A stretch of 64,000 nucleotides of DNA. Origin: Gemmatimonadaceae bacterium. GTDB taxonomy: Bacteria; Gemmatimonadota; Gemmatimonadetes; Gemmatimonadales; Gemmatimonadaceae. The notes under the pieces were generated by a model. That model ran no database searches. It was not told the DNA's origin and was given only the letters and a program-made list of their open reading frames with translations. The DNA is taken from NCBI GenBank assembly GCA_019186945.1, contig JABAQJ010000002.1, positions 647,897 to 711,896 of the forward strand, given 5' to 3'. How positions within the stretch are numbered: the stretch's first letter is position 1; each line of letters starts with the position of its first letter. A program made the translations under genes and the position numbers. Positions 17,521 to 26,056 of this stretch are shown one piece after another.

Positions 17521-19449
17521 TCACTTCTGGCTGCCGCCGGGCGGGCGCACAGGCTGACCTTCGTCGATGATGGTCGGCGTAATCATGATCAACAGATCCT
17601 TCTTCTCTTCGCGGTCGTCGACCTGCGAGAAGAGGCGACCGAGCAATGGCAGCTCGCCGAGAATCGGGATGCCGCTCTTGTTCTTGACGATCTGCGTCTG
17701 CGTCAGGCCGCCGATGATCGCGGTCTCGCCGTCACGCACCAGCAGTTGGGTCTTGGCATTGCGCTTGTCGATGAAGAAGCCGAGGTCGCCTCCCACCACC
17801 CGCAGTTCCGACTGTTCAGCTTCGATCTGCATGCGGATCTGTCGATTGTTGGTGATGTGAGGAGTGACGGTCAGGATGATGCCGGTCTCCTTGAACTGCA
17901 CGTTGGCACGCGCCGGCTGACCGATCTGCGAGGCCGATCCGGCGTCGATGACGCGCACTGGCGTTTCCTGACCGACGAGGATGCGTGCCTGGCGATTGTC
18001 CAGAGTCACGATGCTGGGCTCGGCCTGGATGTCAGACAGGTCGTGCTCCTTGAGGGCGTCAAGGAACGACGTGAGCGTGAAGTTCCCCAGCGACGTCGAG
18101 AAAAGGAGATTGAGGGCGCTCCCTTGCTTGTACTTGCGGCCGGCGTTGGCGACGCCTGCAAGCGCGTCCCCTCCCAACGTGACGCGTGCCTCCTTGTCGT
18201 CGGTCGAGGTCTCCTGACCAGGCCGCGATCGCGGGAGCAGCGTATTGAAGTATGCCGCGCTGCTGCCAAGATCGTAACTCATGCCGAGCTGCTCGATCTG
18301 AGTGCGCGACACCGAGATCACCTTGGCCTTGAGCGCCACCTGCGGGGTGCGGACATCGAGTTGTCTGACATACTGCAACAGATCAGCCATCCGCGATGAC
18401 ACTTCCGTCAGGAGCAACGAGTTCGTGGAGCTGTCGGCGACCACGTTGCCGCGAACCAGGCAGCCGCTCTGGGTCGCATCGGCCGCACCCTGGCCGGAGG
18501 CGCCGGGTGCACAATCGCGGGACAGCAGCCCCTTGACGACATCGACCATGCTGGATGCCGAGACGTAGTTGATGTTGACCATTTGGGTGGACAACGGTTC
18601 GCTCGACTGCTTCTTGAGGATGTTGTCGTACGAGTCGATCGCGATGATGCCGGACGCTTCCTCGCTGGCCGCCAGTCCCTGAGCTTCGAGGATTGACTTC
18701 AGGGCGACGTCCCAGGGCTGGTCCTTGATCTCCGCGGTGACCGTTCCCTTCACATCCTTGCCTACGACGATCGTGCGGCCGGAGAACGCCGCGAATGCCG
18801 CAAGGACGTCGCGGATCTCCGCGTCCTGATACGTCACCGTGATGCGTGCCTGCTGTGAGGCCTGCTGGAACAGGATCGGCCGCGGGGTTGTGGCTGCCGG
18901 GGCTATCGGCGCCTCTGCCTTGGACGCGATGCTGCTGTCTCGATCGAGCTGGCCTTCGCTGACGACCGTTGCCTCTGCCTTTGCCGGCGTTCTTGCCGCG
19001 ACGGCCGGTGTGCCGGCGGAATGCCAGGCAGCGAACTCTTCGGTCGACTGGACCGAGACGCGAATCGTGGAGTCGTCCTGCGCGACTGTGTAGCCGTGCG
19101 GGGCATCCATGTCGAACACGATCCGGACGACGTCCTTGTCGTACTGCGACAGCCGAATGTTGGTGATTCCGGCGCGAGGGATGCGATCGTACGCGCGAGC
19201 CAGCGGCGCCAGATGGGCGCCCGCGATGTCGAGTACGATGCGGTGCGGCGTGGGGACGGTGAAGTCCTGGACCGTCACGGGACCGGACACGGCGATGACG
19301 ACGTCCGCCGCACCATCCGACGGGAGTATGCTCATCGCGGTAATCGCGCTGGTGTTGGTCGAGTCGGCGGCGCTCGCGGCGCCGACTCGACCGGGACCGA
19401 GCGTAAGCACCGCGGCCGACAGCGCGACCATGGTACGGACTGGCCTCAT
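17521..19449 (-). CDS. pilQ: Type IV pilus secretin PilQ
   Basis: 642 residues; the ATG overlaps the pilP stop by four bases. Outer-membrane channel through which the pilus exits. Order of parts: signal peptide, one AMIN domain at about 40-135 (peptidoglycan or secretin anchoring), a low-complexity linker, an STN-like domain (DAEIRDVLAAFAAFSGRTIV) near 215, a secretin N1 domain (VNINYVSASSMVDVVKGLLS) near 290, and the C-terminal secretin domain from about 370. That domain contains VPVRVIDAG-like TPVRVIDAG, ETGIILTVTPHI, GETAIIGGL and IPILGELPLLGRLF. The cysteine-containing insert in the N1 region (SRDCAPG...SGCLVRG) is unusual for PilQ and could form a disulfide. Confidence 0.95.
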   Translation of the reverse strand: MRPVRTMVALSAAVLTLGPGRVGAASAADSTNTSAITAMSILPSDGAADVVIAVSGPVTVQDFTVPTPHRIVLDIAGAHLAPLARAYDRIPRAGITNIRLSQYDKDVVRIVFDMDAPHGYTVAQDDSTIRVSVQSTEEFAAWHSAGTPAVAARTPAKAEATVVSEGQLDRDSSIASKAEAPIAPAATTPRPILFQQASQQARITVTYQDAEIRDVLAAFAAFSGRTIVVGKDVKGTVTAEIKDQPWDVALKSILEAQGLAASEEASGIIAIDSYDNILKKQSSEPLSTQMVNINYVSASSMVDVVKGLLSRDCAPGASGQGAADATQSGCLVRGNVVADSSTNSLLLTEVSSRMADLLQYVRQLDVRTPQVALKAKVISVSRTQIEQLGMSYDLGSSAAYFNTLLPRSRPGQETSTDDKEARVTLGGDALAGVANAGRKYKQGSALNLLFSTSLGNFTLTSFLDALKEHDLSDIQAEPSIVTLDNRQARILVGQETPVRVIDAGSASQIGQPARANVQFKETGIILTVTPHITNNRQIRMQIEAEQSELRVVGGDLGFFIDKRNAKTQLLVRDGETAIIGGLTQTQIVKNKSGIPILGELPLLGRLFSQVDDREEKKDLLIMITPTIIDEGQPVRPPGGSQK

Positions 19450-20036
19450 TTCGAGCTCCCCTTGTTGGAATCACCCAGCGCCAGGTTCTCCTGACGGCTG
19501 AAACCGAACTCCTCGATCGTGAACGTGACGAACTTCGGACTGATGGCGGACACACGCATGCGTCCAAGTGTGTTGTTGACCCGCACCCGGTACTGCTCCT
19601 TCGTGTTCACGTCGCGCAGCACGGCGACCGAATTGCGGCCGGTCGCGTCGTACGCCACGGCGACCAGCTTGAGGTCCGACACCAGCGGGCGCAGTTCGCT
19701 GCTGGTCATCAGCGACGCGAACGGATCACGCCGCCCACTGCGTTCGTAGTAGAAGACCTCGCGTTCGAACCCGCCGCTTGGCGCGGACGCGGACGTGGTC
19801 CCCGCCGCACTCTCGACCTCGCGCGCACTCTGTGTTGCTGCTGGCGACTGGCGGGCGGCGGCATCGCTCGCATTCGCCGACGAGGAATCGGAAACAGCCG
19901 TCATCGCCGCCGTCTGCGCGTTCGTCTTCTCCACGGCGCGCTGGGCGGTGGCTTTGGTCCGTGTGATTGGCGGCACCGACTGTGCACGGGCGGAGCCGGC
20001 AAGCAGGAACGCGATCGCAAACCCCAGGCGCCTCAT
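19446..20036 (-). CDS. pilP: PilP-like pilus assembly protein
   Basis: 196 residues. The ATG overlaps the pilO stop, and its own stop overlaps the pilQ start. Signal peptide ending near SARAQS. Residues 25-90 are a low-complexity Ala/Ser/Thr-rich linker, then a small beta domain with GRRDPFASL, LVSDLKLVAVAYD, NSVAVLRDV and EFGFSRQENLAL. In Proteobacteria PilP is an inner-membrane lipoprotein that bridges PilNO and PilQ. Here there is no lipobox cysteine, so it is probably a soluble or linker-tethered periplasmic protein. Identity rests on the conserved RDPF segment and gene order; sequence similarity to classical PilP is modest. Confidence 0.8.
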   Translation of the reverse strand: MRRLGFAIAFLLAGSARAQSVPPITRTKATAQRAVEKTNAQTAAMTAVSDSSSANASDAAARQSPAATQSAREVESAAGTTSASAPSGGFEREVFYYERSGRRDPFASLMTSSELRPLVSDLKLVAVAYDATGRNSVAVLRDVNTKEQYRVRVNNTLGRMRVSAISPKFVTFTIEEFGFSRQENLALGDSNKGSSK

Positions 20037-20632
20037 GACTTCCCTCCCTGGACAGCCGGAGCCTTCGACCCGGCTTTCGAGACATACGTCTGCACCACGA
20101 ATCGGGCATCCAGGCCCGCTGCGGCACCGCGGCGCTGCGCCGCGGTACTGATGGCCACGTTGACCGGCGACACGATTCGTGTCAGCGAGCCTACGTTCGT
20201 TAGGAACTCACCGACGGCGTGGTAGCCTCCGGAGACGGCAAGCTTGTAGCGATACGTGTCGAACTGTTCGCCGACGAGCACGGGTTCCGGTTCCACCGTC
20301 GCGATATCGAGGCCGACGCGCCGCGCCGCAGTCGATACCTGTTCGAGCAGCGCAGGCACCTCGTTCCCCGTAGGCACGAGTTGTCGCATGACATCGAGGT
20401 CCTTCTGGTAACTCGCTGCCTCGGACTTCGCCTTGTCGGCGGTGCCGGCAGCCATCTCGCGCTTCGCAGCGCTGTTCTTCGCCTCGAGCGAATCGACTCG
20501 GATCTGCACGCTGGCGAGTTCAGCATGCCGGGGCGTGAAGACGTACATCCAGTAGAGTCCGACGAGCGCCAGTGCGACGATCCCCACGAGCATCATCGCC
20601 TGATCGCGCTGGGTCTTGGGAAGGAGGGACAT
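20033..20632 (-). CDS. pilO: Type IV pilus inner-membrane protein PilO
   Basis: 199 residues. Short cytoplasmic N-terminus, one membrane helix (MMLVGIVALALVGLYWMYVF), a coiled coil of about 55 residues (ELASVQIRVDSLEAKNSAAK onward), and a ferredoxin-like periplasmic domain with VPTGNEVPALLEQVSTAARR and the YKLAVSGGYHAVGEFLTNVG signature. Pairs with PilN to form the alignment complex between the inner-membrane motor and PilQ. The gene lies two bases after pilN and overlaps pilP by four, so stoichiometric translation is expected. Confidence 0.92.
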   Translation of the reverse strand: MSLLPKTQRDQAMMLVGIVALALVGLYWMYVFTPRHAELASVQIRVDSLEAKNSAAKREMAAGTADKAKSEAASYQKDLDVMRQLVPTGNEVPALLEQVSTAARRVGLDIATVEPEPVLVGEQFDTYRYKLAVSGGYHAVGEFLTNVGSLTRIVSPVNVAISTAAQRRGAAAGLDARFVVQTYVSKAGSKAPAVQGGKS

Positions 20633-20634
20633 CG

Positions 20635-21342
20635 TTACCTCACGGACAGCGAAACGGGAGCCGTCGTAAGCGCGGCCTTGTCAGGACGCTCATACTCGGC
20701 ATCGAGCTGAAACTCGGTCACTTCCTTGCCGTCGACGATGACGGCTTCCGACTTGGCGAGCTGCACGCCCCGGATGAACGGAGAAGTCTCGAGCAGCTTC
20801 ATGAAGCGCGTCAGCGCCTGGATGTCGACGGTGTTCCCGATGATCCTGAAGCCGAGGGGCTGCGGCGCATCGGGCTCGGCCGCATCCTTGTCGGCCTTGC
20901 CTGGTGCCGCCGGCGCAGTGAGCGGCGTGGTTGCGGCCAGCGACTTGAGCCACGTATACGGCGGGAGAGCGCGGCTGACCTCGTCCATGATGTGCGGCCA
21001 AACGAAGCGATCGTTATCGATGGAGCGGATGATCTGCAGTTCGCGCATCACGGAATCGCGCTTGGCTTCGGCCCGACGACGCTCCCGGATCAGTCCGGAG
21101 TACCTCACCGAGTCGCGTTCGGCTGTCTCAAGCCGCGCGCTGAGCGAGGATTGACGCCGTGTTTGCGTCACATGGAGGCCGCCGATGGCGAGTACGGCCA
21201 CGACCACTGAACCGGCGGCCGCCAGCATGAACGGATCCTTCACCCGATTCCTGAATCCAGCGGCAGCGTCCTTCAGCGAGAAGCCCGGTCCGCGTCCCTT
21301 CGACTTCCTGGCCGCGCCTGGCAGCAGATTGATTTCGATCAT
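20635..21342 (-). CDS. pilN: Type IV pilus inner-membrane protein PilN
   Basis: 235 residues. Begins with MIEINLLPGA, the conserved PilN peptide that binds the groove of PilM. A cytoplasmic stretch of about 35 residues leads to one membrane helix (MLAAAGSVVVAVLAIGGLHV), then a coiled coil (SLSARLETAERDSVRYSGLI) and a periplasmic ferredoxin-like domain (WPHIMDEVSRALPPYTWLKS, FRIIGNTVDIQALTRFMKLL). A proline/alanine/lysine-rich loop of about 25 residues interrupts the periplasmic domain. Starts 34 bases after pilM ends. Confidence 0.94.
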   Translation of the reverse strand: MIEINLLPGAARKSKGRGPGFSLKDAAAGFRNRVKDPFMLAAAGSVVVAVLAIGGLHVTQTRRQSSLSARLETAERDSVRYSGLIRERRRAEAKRDSVMRELQIIRSIDNDRFVWPHIMDEVSRALPPYTWLKSLAATTPLTAPAAPGKADKDAAEPDAPQPLGFRIIGNTVDIQALTRFMKLLETSPFIRGVQLAKSEAVIVDGKEVTEFQLDAEYERPDKAALTTAPVSLSVR

Positions 21343-21376
21343 CGGTTAGCCGAGTGTCGGTCGATGAGTGGGGAGC

Positions 21377-22420
21377 TCAGGCTGCCTTTCGCAGCGCAAG
21401 GCCGATCGGGAGCATCAGCAGCGGGGCGACTTCATCCGTCACGAGGCCGTCGAGCGCGCCGTCGCGGACGCGGATGTTCGCCAGAGGGTTCGCCAGCTCC
21501 ACCGAGAGCCGCAGTCGGCGACCGAGCGCGTCGGCGAGACCGGGAACACGCGCGCCGCCGCCCGACAGATATACGGCGCGCAGCTGGCTGGCTGACCGCG
21601 TCGATGAGGCGAGGAACGCGGCGGCCCGCTCGACGCCCACAGCGATCTCTTCGCCGCGGCTCTCGATTACCGCCTCCAGGTGCGGCGAGCGGTCGTACCC
21701 CTGGAGGAGCGCATCGGCCTCGTCAGCTCCAAGGCCGCGTTCGCGCTGCAGATCCTCGCGGAATCGACGTGTGCCGACAGTAATGTCACGCGTCAGGATC
21801 GGCACGCCATCGTCCAGGATGTTGATGTTAGTTACTTCGTGGCCGATGTTGATGAGCCCGACCACGCCGTTCATGGCGTCGGGATGATTCACTTCGAAGG
21901 CGTTGTGCAGGGCGAAGGCATCGACGTCGACCATTGCCGGGTTCAGCCCGGCATCCGTCAACAAGCGCATTTTCGTCTCGATGAGCTCGCGCTTGGCAGC
22001 GACCAGCAGCACGCTCATCTCCATCCCGTCGCCTTCGGGATCGAGGATCTGGAAGTCCAGTTCCACCGACTCCATATCGAAGGGGACATGCTGCTCCGCT
22101 TCCCACCGCATCAGCTCGCGCGCCTGTTGCTCCTTCACGCGCTCGATCTGGATCTTCTTGATGATCACGTCACGACCGCCGACGGCTGTGACGATATCAC
22201 GCGACTTCACGCCGGCCTGATCGAGCGCGGCGCGGATCGCGTCCGTCACGATCCCGGGGTCCATGACCTCCCCCTCCACAATGGCATCCGCGAGGAGCGG
22301 CGTGATGATGACTTTGGCGAGTTCCGGTTCGCCACGTCCATGATCAATCACGCAGACCTTGATCAGGCCGGAGCCAACGTCCAAGCCGATAGTGGTCTTC
22401 CTGCGATTGAAGAGCGCCAT
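21377..22420 (-). CDS. pilM: Type IV pilus actin-like protein PilM
   Basis: 347 residues from ATG 22420. Cytoplasmic actin-fold protein that binds the N-terminal peptide of PilN and links it to the motor. Landmarks: TTIGLDVGSGLIKVCVID (phosphate-1 motif), VTAVGGRDVIIKKIQ, RWEAEQHVPFDMESVELDFQ, VDVDAFALHNAFEVNH, GLINIGHEVTNINIL (phosphate-2 motif), RDITVGTRRF, VYLSGGGARVPGL (adenosine motif) and a VELANPLANIRV tail. All nucleotide-binding motifs are intact. The frame extends upstream to 22519, but residues before MALFNRRK do not match the family. Confidence 0.95.
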   Translation of the reverse strand: MALFNRRKTTIGLDVGSGLIKVCVIDHGRGEPELAKVIITPLLADAIVEGEVMDPGIVTDAIRAALDQAGVKSRDIVTAVGGRDVIIKKIQIERVKEQQARELMRWEAEQHVPFDMESVELDFQILDPEGDGMEMSVLLVAAKRELIETKMRLLTDAGLNPAMVDVDAFALHNAFEVNHPDAMNGVVGLINIGHEVTNINILDDGVPILTRDITVGTRRFREDLQRERGLGADEADALLQGYDRSPHLEAVIESRGEEIAVGVERAAAFLASSTRSASQLRAVYLSGGGARVPGLADALGRRLRLSVELANPLANIRVRDGALDGLVTDEVAPLLMLPIGLALRKAA

Positions 22421-22672
22421 AGGGATTCTTGATCTGAGCGGTGATTCGTGCGCGAGGCCGCGCACCATGTCGATCCCGATTCGGGCACTTTGTCCCGTGC
22501 TTCGGACTTTTCTGCCCATGACACGACCGGGAGCGAGCGTTGGTAACAGTCAGCGATGCCTCGCGTTTCCGGCCGCTCTTCCGGTGAGCACAGTCACGCG
22601 TGAAGCGTGACCAATGGTTGCGTCACAGCACCCTCCATCGTCGGTCGTGGCATCTTTGGACGACCATATCCA

Positions 22673-23791
22673 TCAGTCGTATACGGGCGCCCAGCTTCGT
22701 TCACGCACGCGTTGGAGCGGTGCCGATCCGAGCGTTGCGCGTGCGATGGCACACGTGGAGCGCTCGATGATGCCGCCAGCTGCGATATCCGGATGAACGC
22801 CGTCCGCGACGTCGCGGTCCTCGGCCAGCACCGCGCCGGTGACACGAGCCCCTCCAGTCGACAGCCTTACGTCGTCGCGCGACACGATCACTCCGATGAA
22901 GCGCGCTCCGGCGGAGAGCACGACGTCGCCTTCCGCGAGCAGGATCCCCTGCCCCGAACCACCGACGACTGTCACGTCCCCCAGAGCGTGGATGACGGGA
23001 AACCAGTCGCTGCAGACAGATGCGCGAGCTGGATCGCCCCAGTTGGACACAACGCTGCGATCGCACGTCCCACCCGTCAGTACGAAGCCCGGAGTGACCG
23101 AGGAGCTCGGCAACAGCGTCAGATCGGCGCGCGACGTGAGCGTCGACCATGTCTCCGATCCGAACTGCGCGAAACGCGCGGCTCCAGCTGCGCTGGAATC
23201 GGCATGCCGAGCTGGCATGCCGACTATCCCACCGGAGGGGGACTGGCACGGCCCATCGCAGATGTGCGTCGTGTCCGGCGCCGCAACGCCAGCTCCACCG
23301 CCCGAATTCGGGCATCCCAGCCCGACCCAGCTGGCAGGACTGACATCCGCTCCGCTCACGCTACCGCCCGCGCGCACGAACGCGGAGTCCCGAACGGTGA
23401 GCGCGGCGGTAGTATCGAATCCCGGCAATGCGAGTCTCAGGTAGGCCGTCACTGTGCGATGCGCATGCTGGAATGCCCCGTCCCCCTGCGCCACGAAGGT
23501 GGAAGACGACGTTCGTTGCACGCGCCACGACGCGGTCGCACCTCCGGCAAGCGTCGCGGTGTACGGCCCCCTTGCTTCTCCTAACGCCCACGCCAACGCG
23601 TCGCCCCGCCGCCAATCCGACATCGGTCGTGTCGCGCCGTACTCCGCGGCTTCGCTGGCACGTAGTGCGGCGCCGCCCGACTGAGACGACTTGAACTCAC
23701 GGTTCACGATCATCCAAGCAACGGCCACGAATGCCAGTACGAGCACCATGGTCAGGAGCGACGAGACGAGAACGAACCCGCGGCGCTTCAT
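22673..23791 (-). CDS. PilX-like minor pilin assembly protein
   Basis: 372 residues. The N-terminus MKRRGFVLVSSLLTMVLVLAF is a type III-like leader: basic residues, glycine, then phenylalanine and a long hydrophobic helix that keeps going to about residue 30, as in PilX-type proteins. The rest is a large Gly/Ser/Ala-rich beta domain with six or more cysteines (GLGCPNSGG, HICDGPCQSP, TGGTCDRS, ASVCSDWF), suggesting disulfides, and a strand series (VTVVGGSGQGILLAEGDVVL) typical of PilX C-terminal regions. Overlaps the pilW-like gene by four bases. Probably part of the pilus-tip or priming complex. Confidence 0.72.
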   Translation of the reverse strand: MKRRGFVLVSSLLTMVLVLAFVAVAWMIVNREFKSSQSGGAALRASEAAEYGATRPMSDWRRGDALAWALGEARGPYTATLAGGATASWRVQRTSSSTFVAQGDGAFQHAHRTVTAYLRLALPGFDTTAALTVRDSAFVRAGGSVSGADVSPASWVGLGCPNSGGGAGVAAPDTTHICDGPCQSPSGGIVGMPARHADSSAAGAARFAQFGSETWSTLTSRADLTLLPSSSVTPGFVLTGGTCDRSVVSNWGDPARASVCSDWFPVIHALGDVTVVGGSGQGILLAEGDVVLSAGARFIGVIVSRDDVRLSTGGARVTGAVLAEDRDVADGVHPDIAAGGIIERSTCAIARATLGSAPLQRVRERSWAPVYD

Positions 23792-24726
23792 CGGCGATTC
23801 CTCAGCGCCACGCGCAGCTCCAGAGAGTCCGTGCGCTGTACCTGGACAGGGCCGCCGCCGATCCCGCGCACGAACACCTGCGTTCTGAGCGCGACACCGA
23901 CACTCCCGACCGCAGCTGGCGATGCCGGGAAAATGAGTGACGCGCCTAACGAATCCCGCAACTCCATCTGCACGCCGCTAGGCAGAGGGCTTGGTGCGAA
24001 TGGGCGATACGATCCCGCCACGGGCTGGATGACATTCCATCCCCCCAACGCACTGTTCCAGTCGGCCCAGCCAAGGAACCAATCAGGCGCCGAGCGATAC
24101 AGCACAAGTCGCGAGGGACGCAGAACCCGGACACCAGCGCCAGTGGTCACCGTGATCGGAATCGCCGACGCTTGCATCCGCAGACGATAGCCGGCACGCC
24201 CCGCGTCACGCACGGGATCCACATAAGGAGATGTGGTGCAGAGGTCGGTCACCGACGAAACGGATGACAAGGTCGCCGGAAACCACCGATCGTCGCTCGC
24301 GTCCGATCGCGGTCCTTCGTCGAACACAAGGACGAGATCCCCCGGCTGCAGGGAGGCCATTCCCGTGGCCGGGCGCAGACCGCTGGCCAGCGAATCAGGT
24401 AGCACGTGGATCGATGTGCCCGATGGGGCGCTGCACAACACGCCCGATGCGACCAGCCCCCGATACCAGAGTGAGGAATCGCTCACCAGCAGAAGGTCGC
24501 CGCCGACCGGAGAAACAGCTTGCAGTTCGACGGACGCGACGTCAGCGCCATGCCAGAGCGCGCTCTGCGAATCCAGGCGATCCGTGAGCGCAGTGAGTGA
24601 GCGCGCGCTGGCAGACAGCTGCGCGATCGCAATCGCACCCAGTATACCGAAGACGACGATCGCGACGATCAACTCGACAAGCGAGGTGCCTGACCGTGAG
24701 TGCACGGTGCCACGATTCAGTCGCAC
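23788..24726 (-). CDS. PilW-like minor pilin
   Basis: 312 residues. Prepilin leader SRSGTSLVELIVAIVVFGIL: a glycine cleavage site and the glutamate at mature position about +5, then the membrane helix. Residue +1 would be threonine rather than phenylalanine, which prepilin peptidase tolerates. The remaining 270 residues form a beta-rich domain with SDSSLWYRGLVASGVLCS and LQPGDLVLVFDEG, the kind of domain annotated as PilW/GspJ-like. Overlaps the upstream pilV-like gene by ten bases and the pilX-like gene by four. Likely a minor pilin of the priming complex. Confidence 0.75.
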   Translation of the reverse strand: MRLNRGTVHSRSGTSLVELIVAIVVFGILGAIAIAQLSASARSLTALTDRLDSQSALWHGADVASVELQAVSPVGGDLLLVSDSSLWYRGLVASGVLCSAPSGTSIHVLPDSLASGLRPATGMASLQPGDLVLVFDEGPRSDASDDRWFPATLSSVSSVTDLCTTSPYVDPVRDAGRAGYRLRMQASAIPITVTTGAGVRVLRPSRLVLYRSAPDWFLGWADWNSALGGWNVIQPVAGSYRPFAPSPLPSGVQMELRDSLGASLIFPASPAAVGSVGVALRTQVFVRGIGGGPVQVQRTDSLELRVALRNRR

Positions 24727-25076
24727 GGGACCAGGCTCTCCGTAACGAGGGTGTGCGATGTGCGGTCAGCGAACGTGGCACTCAGTATCATCGATCTGGA
24801 GACGTTGCCGCGCGCAATTCGCCAATCCACGCGCACGCCAGCCGTCGAGTCCGTACCGCTCGTGAGCGTAAGGCACGATACGGAGCGCAAGGAATCTGCT
24901 ATCGAGGCGAGTCGCGCCGTCGCCTGCGTTCTCCGCGCGGTCGCCACACCCAAGGCCATTAGCCTTCCTCCTGCGGCGGCCAGCGAGAGGACTACGACCG
25001 CCAGCAGCGCGAGAGCAACGATGACTTCTGCCAGGGCGAACCCTCTGAGTCGATCGAACGATGACGAGCTGCGCAT
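24717..25076 (-). CDS. PilV/GspI-like minor pilin
   Basis: 119 residues. Leader DRLRGFALAEVIVALALLAVV: glycine then phenylalanine at +1 and glutamate at +5, the standard prepilin peptidase site, followed by the hydrophobic helix. A short globular domain of about 80 residues follows (DSLRSVSCLTLTSGTDSTAG, VDWRIARGNVSRSMILSATF) with two cysteines that may pair. First gene of the minor-pilin set (V-W-X), 167 bases downstream of the pilA terminator hairpin, so it needs its own promoter or read-through from pilA. Confidence 0.76.
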   Translation of the reverse strand: MRSSSSFDRLRGFALAEVIVALALLAVVVLSLAAAGGRLMALGVATARRTQATARLASIADSLRSVSCLTLTSGTDSTAGVRVDWRIARGNVSRSMILSATFADRTSHTLVTESLVPCD

Positions 25077-25242
25077 GCGGTCACGATGCTCGTTCTCGAT
25101 CGCGTGTGCGTCATCGTTCGAGCGCAGGAGGGTTCATTCCATTGCTGCCACCGCGCAGCCAGTCGATCGTCGGGCGAAGGCGATCGGCGCACTCCGCCAA
25201 CATGTGCACACGAATGCGTCGGACTTCGGGCATGCACCAAGA

Positions 25243-25280
25243 CCGAAGGGGCGATGGTCGGATGACCATCGCCCCTTCGG
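25243..25280 (-). terminator. Perfect 17-bp hairpin after pilA
   Basis: Inverted repeat with arms 25243-25259 and 25264-25280, all 17 pairs matched, and a four-base loop. It begins 30 bases beyond the pilA stop on the minus strand. No long T run follows, so it may cause partial termination or protect the 3' end of an abundant pilin mRNA, letting some transcripts continue into the minor pilins. Confidence 0.85.
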
Positions 25281-25309
25281 ACGTTGCAGCTTGGCGCAGA
25301 GCTACGCGC

Positions 25310-25717
25310 TTAGTTGCACTTCGGTTCCGCTTCGACCGTCGCCGGCGACACTGGAGAAACTCCGACGAAGATCGCGCAAGTCTTGGTCGTCGCCGTGTGG
25401 GCGCTCGTCGCGCTCCAGCCCGTGCCGGAGGATGCCGTCGCCACAACCGTCACGCCAGCCGAGGGCACGAAACCGTTCACGGCCGCCGTACCACCAGTGG
25501 TGTTGGAAGCCGTCCCGGAGACGTAGACCTGATAATCGGCGAAGTACGCTTCCTGAGTCGTGGCCATGTTGCGAAGATCGGACTTCATCGACGCGAGATA
25601 GGCCTTCTCCTTCGTATTCGCGAACTTCGGGATCGCGATCGCGGCCAGGATGCCGATGATGACGACGACGATCAGGAGTTCGATCAGCGTGAAGCCCTTG
25701 CGAGTTACGTTGCGCAT
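25310..25717 (-). CDS. pilA: Major type IV pilin PilA
   Basis: 135 residues from ATG 25717, with GGAG six bases upstream. Classical prepilin: MRNVTRKG then FTLIELLIVVVIIGILAAIA, with glycine at -1, phenylalanine at +1 and glutamate at +5. The globular part is short (about 90 residues), starts KFANTKEKAYLASMKSDLRN, and is rich in Thr, Ser, Gly and Ala. It has two cysteines (KTCAIF and the final KCN) that would form the usual C-terminal disulfide loop. Many Ser/Thr residues could serve as glycosylation sites. A very short leader and a conserved helix of this kind are also seen in pseudopilins, but the isolated position between hairpins suggests high expression, as for a major pilin. Confidence 0.88.
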   Translation of the reverse strand: MRNVTRKGFTLIELLIVVVIIGILAAIAIPKFANTKEKAYLASMKSDLRNMATTQEAYFADYQVYVSGTASNTTGGTAAVNGFVPSAGVTVVATASSGTGWSATSAHTATTKTCAIFVGVSPVSPATVEAEPKCN

Positions 25718-26056
25718 GTGTTCTCCGGGTGCTCGAGTGAGGAAGGTGACGTGGTACTGAGGTCGAAGGTCTCGGCGATCAGTCAGGGCAACGCGTGGAC
25801 CAGAGGGGCCGAGCAACTCGAAGCAGTTCCGCTGCAACAAGTTGGACGCTTCGTCGAACTGCCGATAAACCGCGCTTCGCTGTGTGAATTGCGTCCTGTC
25901 TTGCAGTCTGCCACAGACCCAGCCAAGCCAGTTCCCTCCGTCCGATCGTTGCGCCATTCTCTCACACCCGAGGGGAGTCCGCCTCGTCGAACACCCCGTG
26001 GACGAAACAGCGGACCGACGCGTAACGCGCGGTCCGCTATTGCTTTACACGGACGA
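25718..26056. other. Intergenic region upstream of pilA
   Basis: 339 bases without a gene. It holds a terminator-like hairpin of the upstream glycosyltransferase (26009-26038) and must carry the pilA promoter. Because a PilR-type activator lies nearby, I looked for a sigma-54 -24/-12 element. GG and GC dinucleotides occur, but none with correct spacing and consensus, so no promoter is called. Confidence 0.5.
26009..26038 (-). terminator. Hairpin downstream of GT2 gene
   Basis: Nine-base arms 26009-26017 and 26030-26038 pair perfectly around a 12-base spacer that can itself fold. On the minus strand it lies 18 bases after the glycosyltransferase stop. The following sequence is only mildly T-rich, so termination efficiency is uncertain. 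Confidence 0.6.

Noticed and set aside
25718-26008. Sigma-54 promoter for pilA
   Set aside because: Candidate GG and GC elements have wrong spacing or poor consensus, so I do not claim a site despite the nearby PilR-type activator.
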